From the NCBI GenBank assembly GCA_046594105.1, contig JBKJQB010000089.1, positions 1 through 29,039 on the forward strand: a stretch of 29,039 bases of DNA, written 5' to 3'. The stretch's first letter is position 1. Each line of letters opens with the position of its first letter. The translations under genes and the position numbers were made by a program. This DNA is from JBDSGC01 sp046594105. GTDB taxonomy: Bacteria; Acidobacteriota; Thermoanaerobaculia; Gp7-AA8. Below are positions 8,095 to 18,181 of the stretch, in pieces. The notes under the pieces are model-generated. The model saw nothing but the letters and a program-made list of their open reading frames with translations, was not told the DNA's origin and ran no database searches.

Positions 8095-8161
8095 AGTGAA
8101 CAGCGTTCTGGCCCAAACCGTGGCGGACGCTTTGCGAACCAACGCCGCCGGCCGTGCCGGC
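8095..8161 (-). repeat. Dispersed intergenic repeat, copy B2
   Basis: Second 67-base copy, differing from B1 at only a few positions. Its hairpin (8147-8161) plus one extra GCCGGC (8162-8167) directly abuts the rodA stop codon (8168-8170), so the hairpin would be the first structure in the rodA mRNA 3' end. No U-tract follows. The 44 bases between B1 and B2 have no recognisable content. Confidence 0.88.
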
Positions 8162-8167
8162 GCCGGC

Positions 8168-9274
8168 CTAGTCGTCTGAGCCGAATCTGCGCGCATCCAC
8201 GTTGAGGATCAGGCCGATCGCGCTGAGGAACATCATGGCTGACGACCCTCCGTACGAGATCAGAGGAAGGGGGATGCCGGTTGTCGGCAGCACGCCGATC
8301 TGCATGGCCACGTTGATGAAGACGTGGAAGATGAAGAACGAGATCAGGCTGATTGCCAGAAAGCTCCCGCCGCGGTCCCTCGCATGCTTGGCGAAGGTCA
8401 TGGCCTGAACGATGAGGAACAGGTAGAGCGCCAGGACGATGGTGACACCGATGAATCCCCATTCCTCACCGAGCACGGCGAAGATGAAGTCGGTGTGCCG
8501 GGCGGGCAGGTACTCCAGCTTGGCCTGGGTACCCTTCAGGAATCCCTTCCCGTGGATCCCGCCGGAGCCGATGGCGATCTTGGCCTGAGTGACCTGGTAG
8601 CCCTTACCCAGAGGATCGCGGTCGGGGTTCATGAAGGTGACGATCCGGTCCTTCTGGTAGGGCTTGAGGAAAAACACGTACCCGGTGCCGCCGATGACCA
8701 GAACGGCCAGGATCATGGCCGTCCACACCTTCCAGCGGATTCCGCCGAAGAACATGGCCACTGCGATCAGGGGAAAGAAGGTCGCGGCGGTTCCGAAATC
8801 GGGCTCGACGATGATCAGTCCGACCGGGATCCCGATGATCAGCGCAATCTGGATGAACGATTTGAAGTCGAGGTAGGGCCGGTCGTGTTTGTTGAAGAAG
8901 CGCGCCAGCATGAGCGCGGTGAAGATCTTCATGAATTCCGACGGCTGGAACTGAAAGCCGCCGACGTGAATCCACGACTTGACGTTTGCGGTGAGCTTTC
9001 CGAAGGCCAGCAGGTAGATGAGCATGATCACGCCGATGCCGTAGAGAATCGGCGCGACGTCGAAGTAGACGTGGTAGTCGACGACCAGAAACGCGAACAT
9101 CAGGGCGAAGCCGATGGCCAGCCACAGCAGTTGCTTCTTGATCGTGGGGAGACCGGGATCGTTGAAGTAGGTTGCGCTGTAGATCAGCAGGCACCCGATC
9201 GCGGCGATGACCACGATCGTCCCCAGAAAATTGAGATCCACGTGCGACAACGGGTTGGAACGCTCGCGAGCCAT
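8168..9274 (-). CDS. rodA: RodA, SEDS-family peptidoglycan glycosyltransferase
   Basis: Multi-pass inner-membrane polymerase of lipid II for lateral wall growth, working with PBP2. It has 368 residues with about ten hydrophobic segments. SEDS hallmarks are LPARHTDFIFAVLGEEWGFIG, which holds the conserved aspartate of the large extracellular loop, and the C-terminal GIPLPLISYGGSSAM. There are two adjacent ATG codons. AGGAG (overlapping the mrdA stop) is only about 1 nt from the first (9277) and 4 nt from the second (9274), so I use the second. The mrdA stop is only a few bases upstream, so it is last in mreB-mreC-mreD-mrdA-rodA. It ends against repeat B2. Confidence 0.96.
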   Translation of the reverse strand: MARERSNPLSHVDLNFLGTIVVIAAIGCLLIYSATYFNDPGLPTIKKQLLWLAIGFALMFAFLVVDYHVYFDVAPILYGIGVIMLIYLLAFGKLTANVKSWIHVGGFQFQPSEFMKIFTALMLARFFNKHDRPYLDFKSFIQIALIIGIPVGLIIVEPDFGTAATFFPLIAVAMFFGGIRWKVWTAMILAVLVIGGTGYVFFLKPYQKDRIVTFMNPDRDPLGKGYQVTQAKIAIGSGGIHGKGFLKGTQAKLEYLPARHTDFIFAVLGEEWGFIGVTIVLALYLFLIVQAMTFAKHARDRGGSFLAISLISFFIFHVFINVAMQIGVLPTTGIPLPLISYGGSSAMMFLSAIGLILNVDARRFGSDD

Positions 9275-9282
9275 CATTCTCC

Positions 9283-11253
9283 TCAGTGACCGCTGCCCGA
9301 GGGCTGGGCTTTGGCTTTCGCAGTCACGCCGGGCACCGGAGCCTGGCCTTCCTTGATGGCTTGCAGCGTCTCCGGGTTGCTCAGATCGAGACGGGCGTTC
9401 TGCATCTGTTCGCGGAAGCGCGACTCATACAGCAGTCTGGCCAGCGGAGCGGCGTCCACACCGCCGTGTCCGCCGTGCTCGACGAAGACCACCACGACCA
9501 TCTGCGGATTCTCGCGCGGCGCGTACGAGGCGAACCATGCGTGGTCCTTGTAGCGATAGGGCAGTCCCTCGGTCTTGACGTATCCGTGCTGGGCGATGAC
9601 CTGGACCGTGCCGGTCTTGCCGGAGACGTCGAGACCGTCGATCCGGGCGTTCCCACCCGTTCCGCCTTCCTCATTCACGACCTTCCACAAGCCGAGTTTG
9701 ACGGCATCCAGAGCAGGGGGCGAAAGCTTGACCTGGTGAAGGATCTGGCTGGCTACCTGGAGACGCTCGACCTTCCCGTCAGCGTTGGTGTGCTCGATGG
9801 CCTTGACCACATGCGGGCGGTACACCGTGCCTCCGTTGGAAATGGCGGCCATGAGGTTGGCGACCTGCAGCGGGGTGACGATGAGAGGACCCTGGCCGAT
9901 GGCGACCGAGATGGTTTCCGAGGGATACCACTTGCGGTGCTGTTTGTCGGTCGCCCATTTCACCGAGGGGACGATCCCTGCCTTCTCGCCATCGAGGTCG
10001 ATCTTGGAAATCTCACCGAAGGTCAGGTTGTGCGCGTACTCGGCAATCTTGTCGATCCCCAGCCGCGCCCCGGTGTTGTAGAAAAAGATGTCGCAGGAGA
10101 CTTTCAGGGCGTTGGCCACGCTCACGTCCCCATGCCCGTTTTTGTTCCAGCATCGGAATCGGCGCCCGAAGAAGGCCGCGTTTCCCGCGCAGAAGAAACT
10201 GGTATTGCGATCGACCACGCCGGCGGAGAGGCCGGCCATGGCCATGACCGCCTTGAAGACGGAGCCGGGCGAGTAGAGCCCCTGAATGGCGCGGTTGATC
10301 TCGATTTTGAATGGGTTGGAGGCGATGGTGCGGTAGACGTCGGTGGTGAACCTTCGCGAGTAGACGTTCGGATTGAACGCGGGCGAGGAGACCATGGCCA
10401 GGACTTCACCGTTGCGCGGATCGAGAGCTACCGCCGAGCCGACGAATTCGTTCTCGATGAAGTATTGCTCGGCACGACGTTGCAGATCGAAGTCGATGGT
10501 CAGGTAGACGTTGCTCCCGGCGGCGGGCTCTTTGCGGGCCGGTTTGTATTCGGCGAGCCGGCGTCCGTGGCTGTCGTACTCCCAGTACTGCGCGCCGTCC
10601 TTGCCGCGGAGGTACTCGTCATACATGAGCTCCACCCCACGCTTGCCGAGGAGGTCCCCCTGGTGCAGATCTTTATGTCCGACCAGCTCTTTCTCCGAGA
10701 CCTCTCCGATGAAGCCGAGAACATGGGCGGCCATGACGTTGTAGGGGTAGTTCCTGCGCTGCACGGGCTCGACGTTCAACTCCGGAAAGGCTACCGCCTG
10801 CGCTTGGAGAGAAGCGACCTGCGAGAGGCTGAGATCCTCGCCGAGGGGCATGGGACGGGCAAAGGGAATGGCTTTGCCCTTCTCGAATCGCGTCTCGATT
10901 TCCTGCGGGGTGAGCCCCAGGACCCGGGCCAGGAACCCGATGAGCTTGGGGCGGTGGGCGGGATCCGATTTGAGGATCGGTCGCATGATGATGCGATCGA
11001 GGGTCAGCGAGTAGGCAGGCTGGTTGTCGGCAAGGATTTTCTGGCCGGTGCGGTCGAGGATCAGGCCGCGTTTCGCGGGAGTGACCACTTCGCGCAGGGC
11101 GTTGGCCTCCGAGAGGTTGCGATACTTCTCCGCCTGCACTCCCTGCACGAACCAGAACGATCCCGCCAGGAAGACAAACACCGCCACGATGGCCCAGAGC
11201 AGCGCATTGATGCGGAAGGTGAGGAACTTCTGATCATCTCGATAAACGCGCAT
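9283..11253 (-). CDS. mrdA: PBP2 (MrdA), class B penicillin-binding transpeptidase
   Basis: Elongasome transpeptidase that cross-links new glycan strands. It has 656 residues: one N-terminal membrane anchor (about 15-37), a dimerisation/pedestal region with RGLILDRTGQKIL (about 62-74), and a transpeptidase domain with active-site SVFK (S331-K334), SCD (386-388) and KTG (546-548). The tail after about 620 is Ala/Pro/Lys-rich. The insert FFCAGNAAFFGRRFRCWNKN between the SxxK and SxN motifs is typical of PBP2 and carries two cysteines that could pair. A 103-nt gap separates it from mreD, with GAGG upstream of the ATG. The next gene is rodA, its functional partner. Confidence 0.96.
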   Translation of the reverse strand: MRVYRDDQKFLTFRINALLWAIVAVFVFLAGSFWFVQGVQAEKYRNLSEANALREVVTPAKRGLILDRTGQKILADNQPAYSLTLDRIIMRPILKSDPAHRPKLIGFLARVLGLTPQEIETRFEKGKAIPFARPMPLGEDLSLSQVASLQAQAVAFPELNVEPVQRRNYPYNVMAAHVLGFIGEVSEKELVGHKDLHQGDLLGKRGVELMYDEYLRGKDGAQYWEYDSHGRRLAEYKPARKEPAAGSNVYLTIDFDLQRRAEQYFIENEFVGSAVALDPRNGEVLAMVSSPAFNPNVYSRRFTTDVYRTIASNPFKIEINRAIQGLYSPGSVFKAVMAMAGLSAGVVDRNTSFFCAGNAAFFGRRFRCWNKNGHGDVSVANALKVSCDIFFYNTGARLGIDKIAEYAHNLTFGEISKIDLDGEKAGIVPSVKWATDKQHRKWYPSETISVAIGQGPLIVTPLQVANLMAAISNGGTVYRPHVVKAIEHTNADGKVERLQVASQILHQVKLSPPALDAVKLGLWKVVNEEGGTGGNARIDGLDVSGKTGTVQVIAQHGYVKTEGLPYRYKDHAWFASYAPRENPQMVVVVFVEHGGHGGVDAAPLARLLYESRFREQMQNARLDLSNPETLQAIKEGQAPVPGVTAKAKAQPSGSGH

Positions 11254-11356
11254 GGTGTTGACCGATCCTCATCGTGCAGAAGCAATGGTCAGGCCCGCTG
11301 CGAAGGAACGGGGGTGGCGGCCAGTCGACGGGGCGGCAGTCCCTTTCCCGGGTGTC

Positions 11357-11863
11357 CTACCAGCCGGTGGTCCGCCGGGTGGCTTCGACCGGTTCTTCCC
11401 GTAGAAACAGCGTCGAAAGCTGATAGACCAGCATGCCGAACACACAGGTGAAGAGAGTCTTGACCAGCATGCCCTGCTCAAACATATCGATGCGCTGCTT
11501 GAGAAGAATGTTGACCAGAACGTAAATCAGCAGCTCGTTCACAACCACGGCGCCCACCAGGCAGGCCCCGAAGGAGAGGGTGCCCCGAAGCACCAGGCGC
11601 GAGTTGATGTAAGCGATGGCGTAGCCGCACACCGTCAGCGAGAACGCGTGCAGTCCGAAAATAGCTCCCGAGTAGGCATCCTGGACCAGCCCGGCCACCA
11701 CGCCCGCGATGATCGCTCCGAAGACGTTGCCCCCCATCGAGTAGTAGGCGATGAGGATGACGTACGGGTTGAAGAACGCCAGGGCGTTGGGGAAGAAGCT
11801 GTCCAGCAGCGAATGCAGCGTCAGAGCGAGCAGCAGCCCGATCGCAAAACGAAGCCACCTCAA
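11357..11863 (-). CDS. mreD: MreD, rod-shape membrane protein
   Basis: 168 residues with about five hydrophobic segments, typical in size. The pattern FFPNALAFFNPYVILIAYYSM followed by GAIIAGVVAGLVQDAYSG is characteristic of MreD. It acts with MreC in activating the PBP2-RodA synthase. The start is TTG at 11863; its last three bases are shared with the mreC stop (TTGA), a four-base overlap that supports coupling and explains the rare start codon. I see no alternative ATG giving a complete first helix. Confidence 0.9.
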   Translation of the reverse strand: MRWLRFAIGLLLALTLHSLLDSFFPNALAFFNPYVILIAYYSMGGNVFGAIIAGVVAGLVQDAYSGAIFGLHAFSLTVCGYAIAYINSRLVLRGTLSFGACLVGAVVVNELLIYVLVNILLKQRIDMFEQGMLVKTLFTCVFGMLVYQLSTLFLREEPVEATRRTTGW

Positions 11864-12720
11864 GGCGCGTACCTCACCACATCTCCGGGAATCTTGCGTG
11901 TGTGCAGAATGATGACCTCTTCGATCGATCCGAAATCGACCAGCGGCTTGACCACGATGCTCTTGAACAGGTCCTGTCCCTTCTCGGCCTTCAGGATGAT
12001 GCCGACGGGGATTCCCTTGGGATAGATGCCATCGATGCCGGCGGTGAGCACCTTGTCACCGGGCTGCACGTCGGCCAGCGAGGGGATGTCGTAAAGCTGG
12101 GCGCCGCTTCCGCCATCGCCGCGGAGTACGCCCTGACGTCGGGTGCGCTCGATGAGCACACCGACCGAGGCGTTGTTGTCGGACACGAGCTGGACTTTGG
12201 CCATGTCTTTGGTGGTGAGGACCACGCGGCCGATCAGGCCGTTGGCATTGACCACCGCGTCATCCACATCGAGGCCAGAGCTCGATCCGCGGTCCAGGAT
12301 GATCGATTTGAAGCGTCCCGAGGTATCCATCATGATCGCGTGGGCCATGGTGGTGGGCACGGTGAATTGCTCGGAGTAGCCCAGAAGGCTGCGCAGCCTT
12401 CCGAGGTCCCCTTCAGACTGTCGCAGCCGGAGATTCTCGGTGGTGAGCTGGTCGACTTTGTGGTGCAGTTCGAGGTTCTCGTTCACCGCCCGGCGCATGT
12501 CCAGATAGCCGTGGTACATGTCGGAGGTCTGCGATCCCACCAGATTCACGCCCTTGGGAACGGGAGCGAAAATGGTCATGACACTTCGCTCGAACATGGT
12601 GCGCGTTTCCCCGACATAGCGTGTCCTGCTGCTCAGGCTCATGAGCACGAGCAGCAGCAACAGCACGACGATGAGGAGCAGCGTCGGACGGCGGGGGATG
12701 ACATCTGCAGGTGCGGCCAT
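11860..12720 (-). CDS. mreC: MreC, rod-shape periplasmic scaffold
   Basis: Bitopic inner-membrane protein whose periplasmic beta domains bind PBP2. It has 286 residues: a short cytoplasmic tail, a membrane helix at about 13-30 (LLLIVVLLLLLVLMSL), a coiled coil at about 75-110 (AVNENLELHHKVDQLTTENLRLRQ), then beta barrels with the VVNANGLIGRV and PKGIPVGII motifs. It begins 124 nt after mreB, and that spacer holds no gene. The C terminus overlaps the mreD start. Confidence 0.95.
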   Translation of the reverse strand: MAAPADVIPRRPTLLLIVVLLLLLVLMSLSSRTRYVGETRTMFERSVMTIFAPVPKGVNLVGSQTSDMYHGYLDMRRAVNENLELHHKVDQLTTENLRLRQSEGDLGRLRSLLGYSEQFTVPTTMAHAIMMDTSGRFKSIILDRGSSSGLDVDDAVVNANGLIGRVVLTTKDMAKVQLVSDNNASVGVLIERTRRQGVLRGDGGSGAQLYDIPSLADVQPGDKVLTAGIDGIYPKGIPVGIILKAEKGQDLFKSIVVKPLVDFGSIEEVIILHTRKIPGDVVRYAP

Positions 12721-12844
12721 TTTGACGCGAGTAGTTCAGCAGGTTTCAGGCCAGAGAGAAAAGACGGCGCGCAGAACAGGCATGGCGGAAGAGGAATCTT
12801 TCATCGAACGCGCCGCAGCTTGATTCGCCTCTCAAACCGGATCA

Positions 12845-13870
<1,026 letters not shown>

Positions 13871-14024
13871 CTGGTTGACGGTCCTTTATTTTTCTTGCGG
13901 GGCCATGCGGCGCTCGTGCAAAAGGTTTGCCCCCCCCGTCAGGGTGGCCAGGCCGAAGGACGAGAATTCGGGACAGAGTGCAGGAAATGATGCTGTGCAG
14001 GTGACGACAGAAGCGCTTGAAGAT

Positions 14025-15458
14025 TTATTCTTCGACCAGCACATCCGCCGACTTCACGGTCTGCTTGCCGGCCGCGTTGATCGCCTTGACGACCACGGTA
14101 TTGCGGCCGATTTTGTTGAAACTCACCAGCTTCTTGAAGTGGCCATTGGACTCCACGTCGACCTCTTCATCATTGATGAGCACGGTCGTCCCCGAGTCGG
14201 TCGTTCCTTCAATCATGTAGAACGGTCCGCCGATGGGATAGGGCTTCTTCAACTCGAGCGGCGGCGGCGGCGCGTCAGGGCTGGCCGGTCCGGATTCACG
14301 GGCGCCGCCGCTGACGCGGAAGCGACGGAAGGGGGAGAACGGCCCTGGATCCCCATCCGGTCCAACCGAGGCCACGCGCCAGTAGAACGCTCCGTCGGCG
14401 GTGACTTTCGCCGAGGCGCTGGTCTTCTGGCGTTTTGAGTTGATCTCCAGAGAGGTGAACAGGCGCGATCGAGACACCTGGAGGATGTAGGCGTTCACGC
14501 CCGCAGGGCTCTCCCACACGAAATCGATCTTCGAGTCGCTGGCCTGAAAGACCTGATTGTCGGCCGGGCTCTGCAGCGCCGGAGGGAGGCTCAGCTTCTT
14601 GACGGGCGAGAGAGCGCCGCCGGCGTTGGCGGTGATCTTCTCGCCGCTGGCGATCTTCACCGGAGCGCCGCCGCTGGCGGAGACGATGGAAGCGGAGCCT
14701 TTCTCGCTGGTGACCGCGGTGCCCTTTTCCTTATCCACGCCGACATGGGTGGTGGATTCCGAATCGATGGTGACCTGGCTGCCGGGGGTGCGCACGGTGG
14801 ACTGGTCATCTGTGGTGGCCACTTCGATGGAGCCCACCTGCATTTGAACCGAGTTGCTCTTCTTGCTGGTGGCTGGGTTGTACTGGGAGTAGATCTCCAA
14901 CAGCGCGTTGGCGCCGACGGTGTAGAGCGAGCCGTTGGAGAAGATCAGCTCGGCGGAGGCGGAATTGCCTGTTTTCACCCAGTCGCCATTGACCAGGGGG
15001 GCCCGGCTCTCCGCAGCCTTCCAGTCGCCGGTGGCCGATCTCTGGTATTGAACATCCCCTTCCACAGTGAGGAACTGAGCGTCGTTCTCTGCGCCGCCCG
15101 CACCGCTCAGGGCGGCGCGGCTGACGGTCTGGGACTCCACTGCGGCGCTCTCCGCTTCCGGATACTTGGATGCGGCGAGCAGAGTTCCCGCTTCATCGAG
15201 CTTTCGCTGAGCCCGCTCGAATTCGCTGCGATGGCTGCGGAAGTCCTTCGAGGCGGCCAGCGCATTCAGGGCTTCCCGGCTGTCGGCGATGGCCGACTCG
15301 GCAGAGCTCCTGGGATTGCGCTTCTGATTCGAGAAGTACCACCAGCCTCCAAGACCGAGCAGGATCAGCAGGATCACCAGGCCGATCTGCTTGAGCCGAT
15401 CGATGGAGATGAGATACCAGTCAATATCGGCGCCGGCGACTTTTTTTCTCTTTGCCAT
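14025..15458 (-). CDS. Membrane-anchored FecR-domain / Fn3-like envelope protein
   Basis: 477 residues of unknown role. Order: basic cytoplasmic tail, one transmembrane helix (about 24-42, IGLVILLILLGLGGWWYF), a helical segment rich in Ala/Glu/Arg (about 50-115), a FecR-like beta domain (about 125-280, including ETHVGVD-like TTHVGVDKEKGTAV), an Fn3-like strand-rich domain (about 295-385, FVWESPAGVNAYILQVSR), a Pro linker, and a C-terminal Ig-like domain (about 405-477) with NTVVVKAINAAGKQTVKS. The C-terminal domain resembles the bacterial Ig-like/glucodextranase-B type. No anti-sigma N-terminal domain and no sigma factor are nearby, so a classical FecR signalling role is unlikely. It lies upstream of mreB on the same strand, which hints at an envelope or wall-binding role (inference). 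Confidence 0.8.
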   Translation of the reverse strand: MAKRKKVAGADIDWYLISIDRLKQIGLVILLILLGLGGWWYFSNQKRNPRSSAESAIADSREALNALAASKDFRSHRSEFERAQRKLDEAGTLLAASKYPEAESAAVESQTVSRAALSGAGGAENDAQFLTVEGDVQYQRSATGDWKAAESRAPLVNGDWVKTGNSASAELIFSNGSLYTVGANALLEIYSQYNPATSKKSNSVQMQVGSIEVATTDDQSTVRTPGSQVTIDSESTTHVGVDKEKGTAVTSEKGSASIVSASGGAPVKIASGEKITANAGGALSPVKKLSLPPALQSPADNQVFQASDSKIDFVWESPAGVNAYILQVSRSRLFTSLEINSKRQKTSASAKVTADGAFYWRVASVGPDGDPGPFSPFRRFRVSGGARESGPASPDAPPPPLELKKPYPIGGPFYMIEGTTDSGTTVLINDEEVDVESNGHFKKLVSFNKIGRNTVVVKAINAAGKQTVKSADVLVEE

Positions 15459-15475
15459 GAACGAAAGGTGACCCT

Positions 15476-15481
15476 TTTATA
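15476..15481 (-). promoter_or_regulatory. Candidate -10 box of the FecR-domain gene
   Basis: TATAAA on the minus strand, 17 nt before the ATG at 15458, in a locally AT-rich patch. The predicted leader of about 10 nt has no Shine-Dalgarno. No good -35 is seen. Confidence 0.4.
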
Positions 15482-15594
15482 GCATGGGAGGATCGCCGGG
15501 GCACGAGCGGTCTGCAGGAGAGGATTGCTGGCGCCACCGGACCAGCGGCCTCGATCGATGGTTTCCCGGGAACCGGAGCAGAAACCGCGCGCGT

Positions 15595-15623
15595 TTGCGC
15601 CAGGGTCCGGGAATAGCTAAACT
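15595..15623 (+). promoter_or_regulatory. Candidate promoter of the PpiD-like gene
   Basis: TTGCGC (15595-15600) and TAAACT (15618-15623) are separated by exactly 17 bases, giving a leader of about 88 nt before ATG 15718. Each box matches only partly. The rest of the 259-nt divergent spacer shows nothing else that I can support. Confidence 0.35.
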
Positions 15624-15717
15624 GCCGCGTTTTTTAGGGATCAGGCGATGGCCCGGCTGCTCTGTCCCCGCGCCGCGTCGCCCATCCAAATCACGATACA
15701 GACGAGGTCTCTCTTTC

Positions 15718-17673
15718 ATGCTCAAGATGATGCGCGACAGCTTTCAGCACCTCAAATGGATTTTGATCGCCATCGTGGCGATCTTTGTCCTCTTCATTTT
15801 CGTCGACTGGGGTGCCGGCGGCGCCCCTTCGCAAGGTGACAAGCAGCGGGCATTCGCCGCGCGAGTCAACGGCGAGACGATTTCGTACCGCGAATACGAC
15901 CGCGCGCTCTACTACTCCCAGAAGAACTACGAGCAGATGTACCGGCAGCCGCTCACTCCGGAGATGATCGCCGGGATGGGTCTTCCTCGGCAGGTGATGG
16001 ACGGCCTGATCGATCAGCATCTGATGCTGCAAGAGGCCCGGCGCCTTCACCTTTCGGCCACTCCCGATGAAGTGCGCCGGAAGATTCTGCAGATTCCCGT
16101 TCTCAACCCTGACGGAAAGTTTGTCGGTCAGGAGCTTTACACCCGCTACGTCACCGGGGCCATGGGTTTCCAGTCGGCGTCGGAGTTCGAGGATGAGCTG
16201 GCGCGGGAGATCACTCTCCAGAAGATGGAGAGCACCCTGGCAAATTCGCTGGTGATCTCGCCGAAGTCGGCAGAGTCGGAGTATCGCCGGATCAGCGAAA
16301 ACGCGCGGATCAAGTACGTGCTGCTGCCCGCCAATCGGGAGGCGGCGACCCTCACGGTGACGCCGGCGGAGGTCGATGCCTACTACCGGACTCACCAGTC
16401 CGACTACACACACGGAGAGCAGCGCGACGTGAAGTACCTGGTGGCGGATCTGGCGCGCCTCCGGGCTCAGATCGTTCCCAGCGACGCCGACCTGCGCAAG
16501 CGCTACGAGGCCTCACGCGAAGACTTCAAGCGGCCGGACTCCGCTCACATCCTCCACATCCTCCTCAAAGTCGATCCCTCGGCCGCTCCGGCCATCGATG
16601 CAGCCGCCAAAGCGAAGGCCGGTGCGATCGTCAGGCAGCTTCGCGCCGGAGCCGACTTCGCGAAGCTGGCCAAGGACAACTCCGGCGATCCCTCTTCCTC
16701 CGGAAATGGGGGAGACATGGGATTCGTGGATCGAGGGGTCACCGTCGAACCGTTCGACACGGCGGCCTTCACCATGCCGCTGAACACCATCAGCGAACCG
16801 ATCCGGACCAAGGAATTCGGCTATCACATCATCAAGGTGCTGGAGCGAAAACCGGCGGGATACCGCACCTTCGAGGAAGTCCGGGGCACGCTGGCCTCAC
16901 AGATGGCCGAGCAGACCGCGAAGGATCAGTCGCGCGACCAGATCACTGCCATCGCCGCGAAGATCAAGCAGTCGAAACCGAAGACGCCCGCCGATTTCAG
17001 CGCGCTGGCCAATGACAAAGTGAGCTCGAACGACACGTTGTGGTTCTCCAAAGGGGAGGCCGTGCTCGGCATCGGCAGCAATCCGGCCCTGACCTCATGG
17101 GCCTTCGCCTCCAAGCAGGGCGACGTCGGTGACATCATCGGAACGCAACGCGGACCGGCCATCCCGTACCTGTTCGGAGTGCGCCCCGCAGGCGTCTCCG
17201 CACTGGAGGACATCCGGCCCAAAGTGGAGAGCGACGCGCGTCTGGCCAAGGCCCGTGACGCAGTGGTGCAGAGACTGGCCAAGGCGCTGCCGGCTCCTTC
17301 GATCGACGCATTGGCCACAAAGATCGGAGCGACTTCCGCCGAGACCACGGTGTCCCGTCAGGGCACCATCAGCGGGCTGAGTGGCGACACTTCAAAACTG
17401 GTCGATGCCGCCATGGCTGCGAATGTCGGAGAACTGAAAGGTCCGGTTGCCGTGGGCGACGGAGCGGTGGCCTTCCAGGTGCTGGAACAGAAGAAAATCG
17501 ACTCGAAGACCGCCGACGAAGGGAAGACCGCATACGCGGAGGCTCTCCGTCAGCAGCAGGCCCGCAGCCTTCGCACCACGCTCCTGCAGCGCCTGCGTAA
17601 GGACTCCTCCGTGGACATCAATAGCAAACTCCTCGAGCAGCAATCGCAGCCGCAGCCTCAGGCGGGGATGTAG
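15718..17673 (+). CDS. PpiD/SurA-type membrane-anchored peptidyl-prolyl isomerase (chaperone)
   Basis: Periplasmic folding factor held by one N-terminal membrane helix. It has 651 residues: helix at about 13-30 (LKWILIAIVAIFVLFIFVD), SurA-N-like helical domain (NGETISYREYDRALYYSQKN onward, to about 200), one parvulin domain at about 270-375 (SAHILHILLKV, GGDMGFVDRG, FGYHIIKVLE), and a long helical C-terminal region ending in a Gln/Pro-rich tail. The length and order match PpiD rather than SurA, which has a cleaved signal peptide. ATG 15718 is chosen because it puts the charged tail and helix in place; the upstream in-frame extension is Arg-rich and looks non-coding. It is divergent from the FecR-domain gene and 79 nt upstream of the thioesterase gene. 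Confidence 0.9.
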   Translation: MLKMMRDSFQHLKWILIAIVAIFVLFIFVDWGAGGAPSQGDKQRAFAARVNGETISYREYDRALYYSQKNYEQMYRQPLTPEMIAGMGLPRQVMDGLIDQHLMLQEARRLHLSATPDEVRRKILQIPVLNPDGKFVGQELYTRYVTGAMGFQSASEFEDELAREITLQKMESTLANSLVISPKSAESEYRRISENARIKYVLLPANREAATLTVTPAEVDAYYRTHQSDYTHGEQRDVKYLVADLARLRAQIVPSDADLRKRYEASREDFKRPDSAHILHILLKVDPSAAPAIDAAAKAKAGAIVRQLRAGADFAKLAKDNSGDPSSSGNGGDMGFVDRGVTVEPFDTAAFTMPLNTISEPIRTKEFGYHIIKVLERKPAGYRTFEEVRGTLASQMAEQTAKDQSRDQITAIAAKIKQSKPKTPADFSALANDKVSSNDTLWFSKGEAVLGIGSNPALTSWAFASKQGDVGDIIGTQRGPAIPYLFGVRPAGVSALEDIRPKVESDARLAKARDAVVQRLAKALPAPSIDALATKIGATSAETTVSRQGTISGLSGDTSKLVDAAMAANVGELKGPVAVGDGAVAFQVLEQKKIDSKTADEGKTAYAEALRQQQARSLRTTLLQRLRKDSSVDINSKLLEQQSQPQPQAGM

Positions 17674-17752
17674 TGCGTTTGACGGTGGTTCCGTTCAGCG
17701 ACCGCTCCGCGAAGACCCCTGGCCGTGAGGATTTCATCCCGGGCGATTTCGC

Positions 17753-18163
17753 ATGACCACAATCGCAGCGAAGTGGGATGAGCCGGCCATCCGCGTCCTG
17801 ATGATGCCGCGGGACACCAACGCGCACGGGACCATCTTCGGCGGTGTCATCCTCTCCTTCGTCGACCAGGCGGGGGCGATCGAAGCCCGCCGGCAGGGGT
17901 GCAAGCTCATGGTCACCGTTTCGATGGACAAGATCGTCTTCCACGAGCCGGTCTTCGTGGGCGACCTGGTCAGCTTCTGGACCGAGACGCTGAAGATCGG
18001 GAACACCTCGATCACCACCAAAGTCGTGGTCGAGGCGATCCGGCAGGGCGATCCGTCGACGAAGTTTCTGGTGACCGAAGCGCAGGTCGTCTATGTCAAC
18101 GTCGGAGAGGATCGGAAGCCGCGTCCCATACGGGCGCCGGAAGCGAACGCTCTGAACGAGTAG
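17753..18163 (+). CDS. Acyl-CoA thioesterase, hotdog fold (YciA-like)
   Basis: Hydrolyses acyl-CoA to free acid and CoA. The 136 residues form a single hotdog domain: MMPRDTNAHGTIFGGVILSFVDQAG holds the family's P-x-D-x-N-x-x-G-x-x-FGG pattern and the central helix with the catalytic acidic residue. The second family signature is HEPVFVGDLVSFWTE, then IGNTSITTKVVVEA. The C terminus (KPRPIRAPEAN) is as in YciA-type enzymes. It follows the PpiD-like gene on the same strand and is convergent with rarA (18-nt gap), with no clear terminator between them. Substrate chain length cannot be told. Confidence 0.88.
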   Translation: MTTIAAKWDEPAIRVLMMPRDTNAHGTIFGGVILSFVDQAGAIEARRQGCKLMVTVSMDKIVFHEPVFVGDLVSFWTETLKIGNTSITTKVVVEAIRQGDPSTKFLVTEAQVVYVNVGEDRKPRPIRAPEANALNE

Positions 18164-18181
18164 CGGCCCGGCGTTCCACCG

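Noticed and set aside
7984..8161. Possible CRISPR-like array
   Set aside because: Only two copies, 67 bp long with one 44-bp spacer, the same sequence found dispersed elsewhere, and no cas genes.
9286..11451. 721-residue open frame antisense to mrdA
   Set aside because: mrdA carries SxxK, SxN and KTG in order; the antisense frame shows no domain and is a GC shadow.
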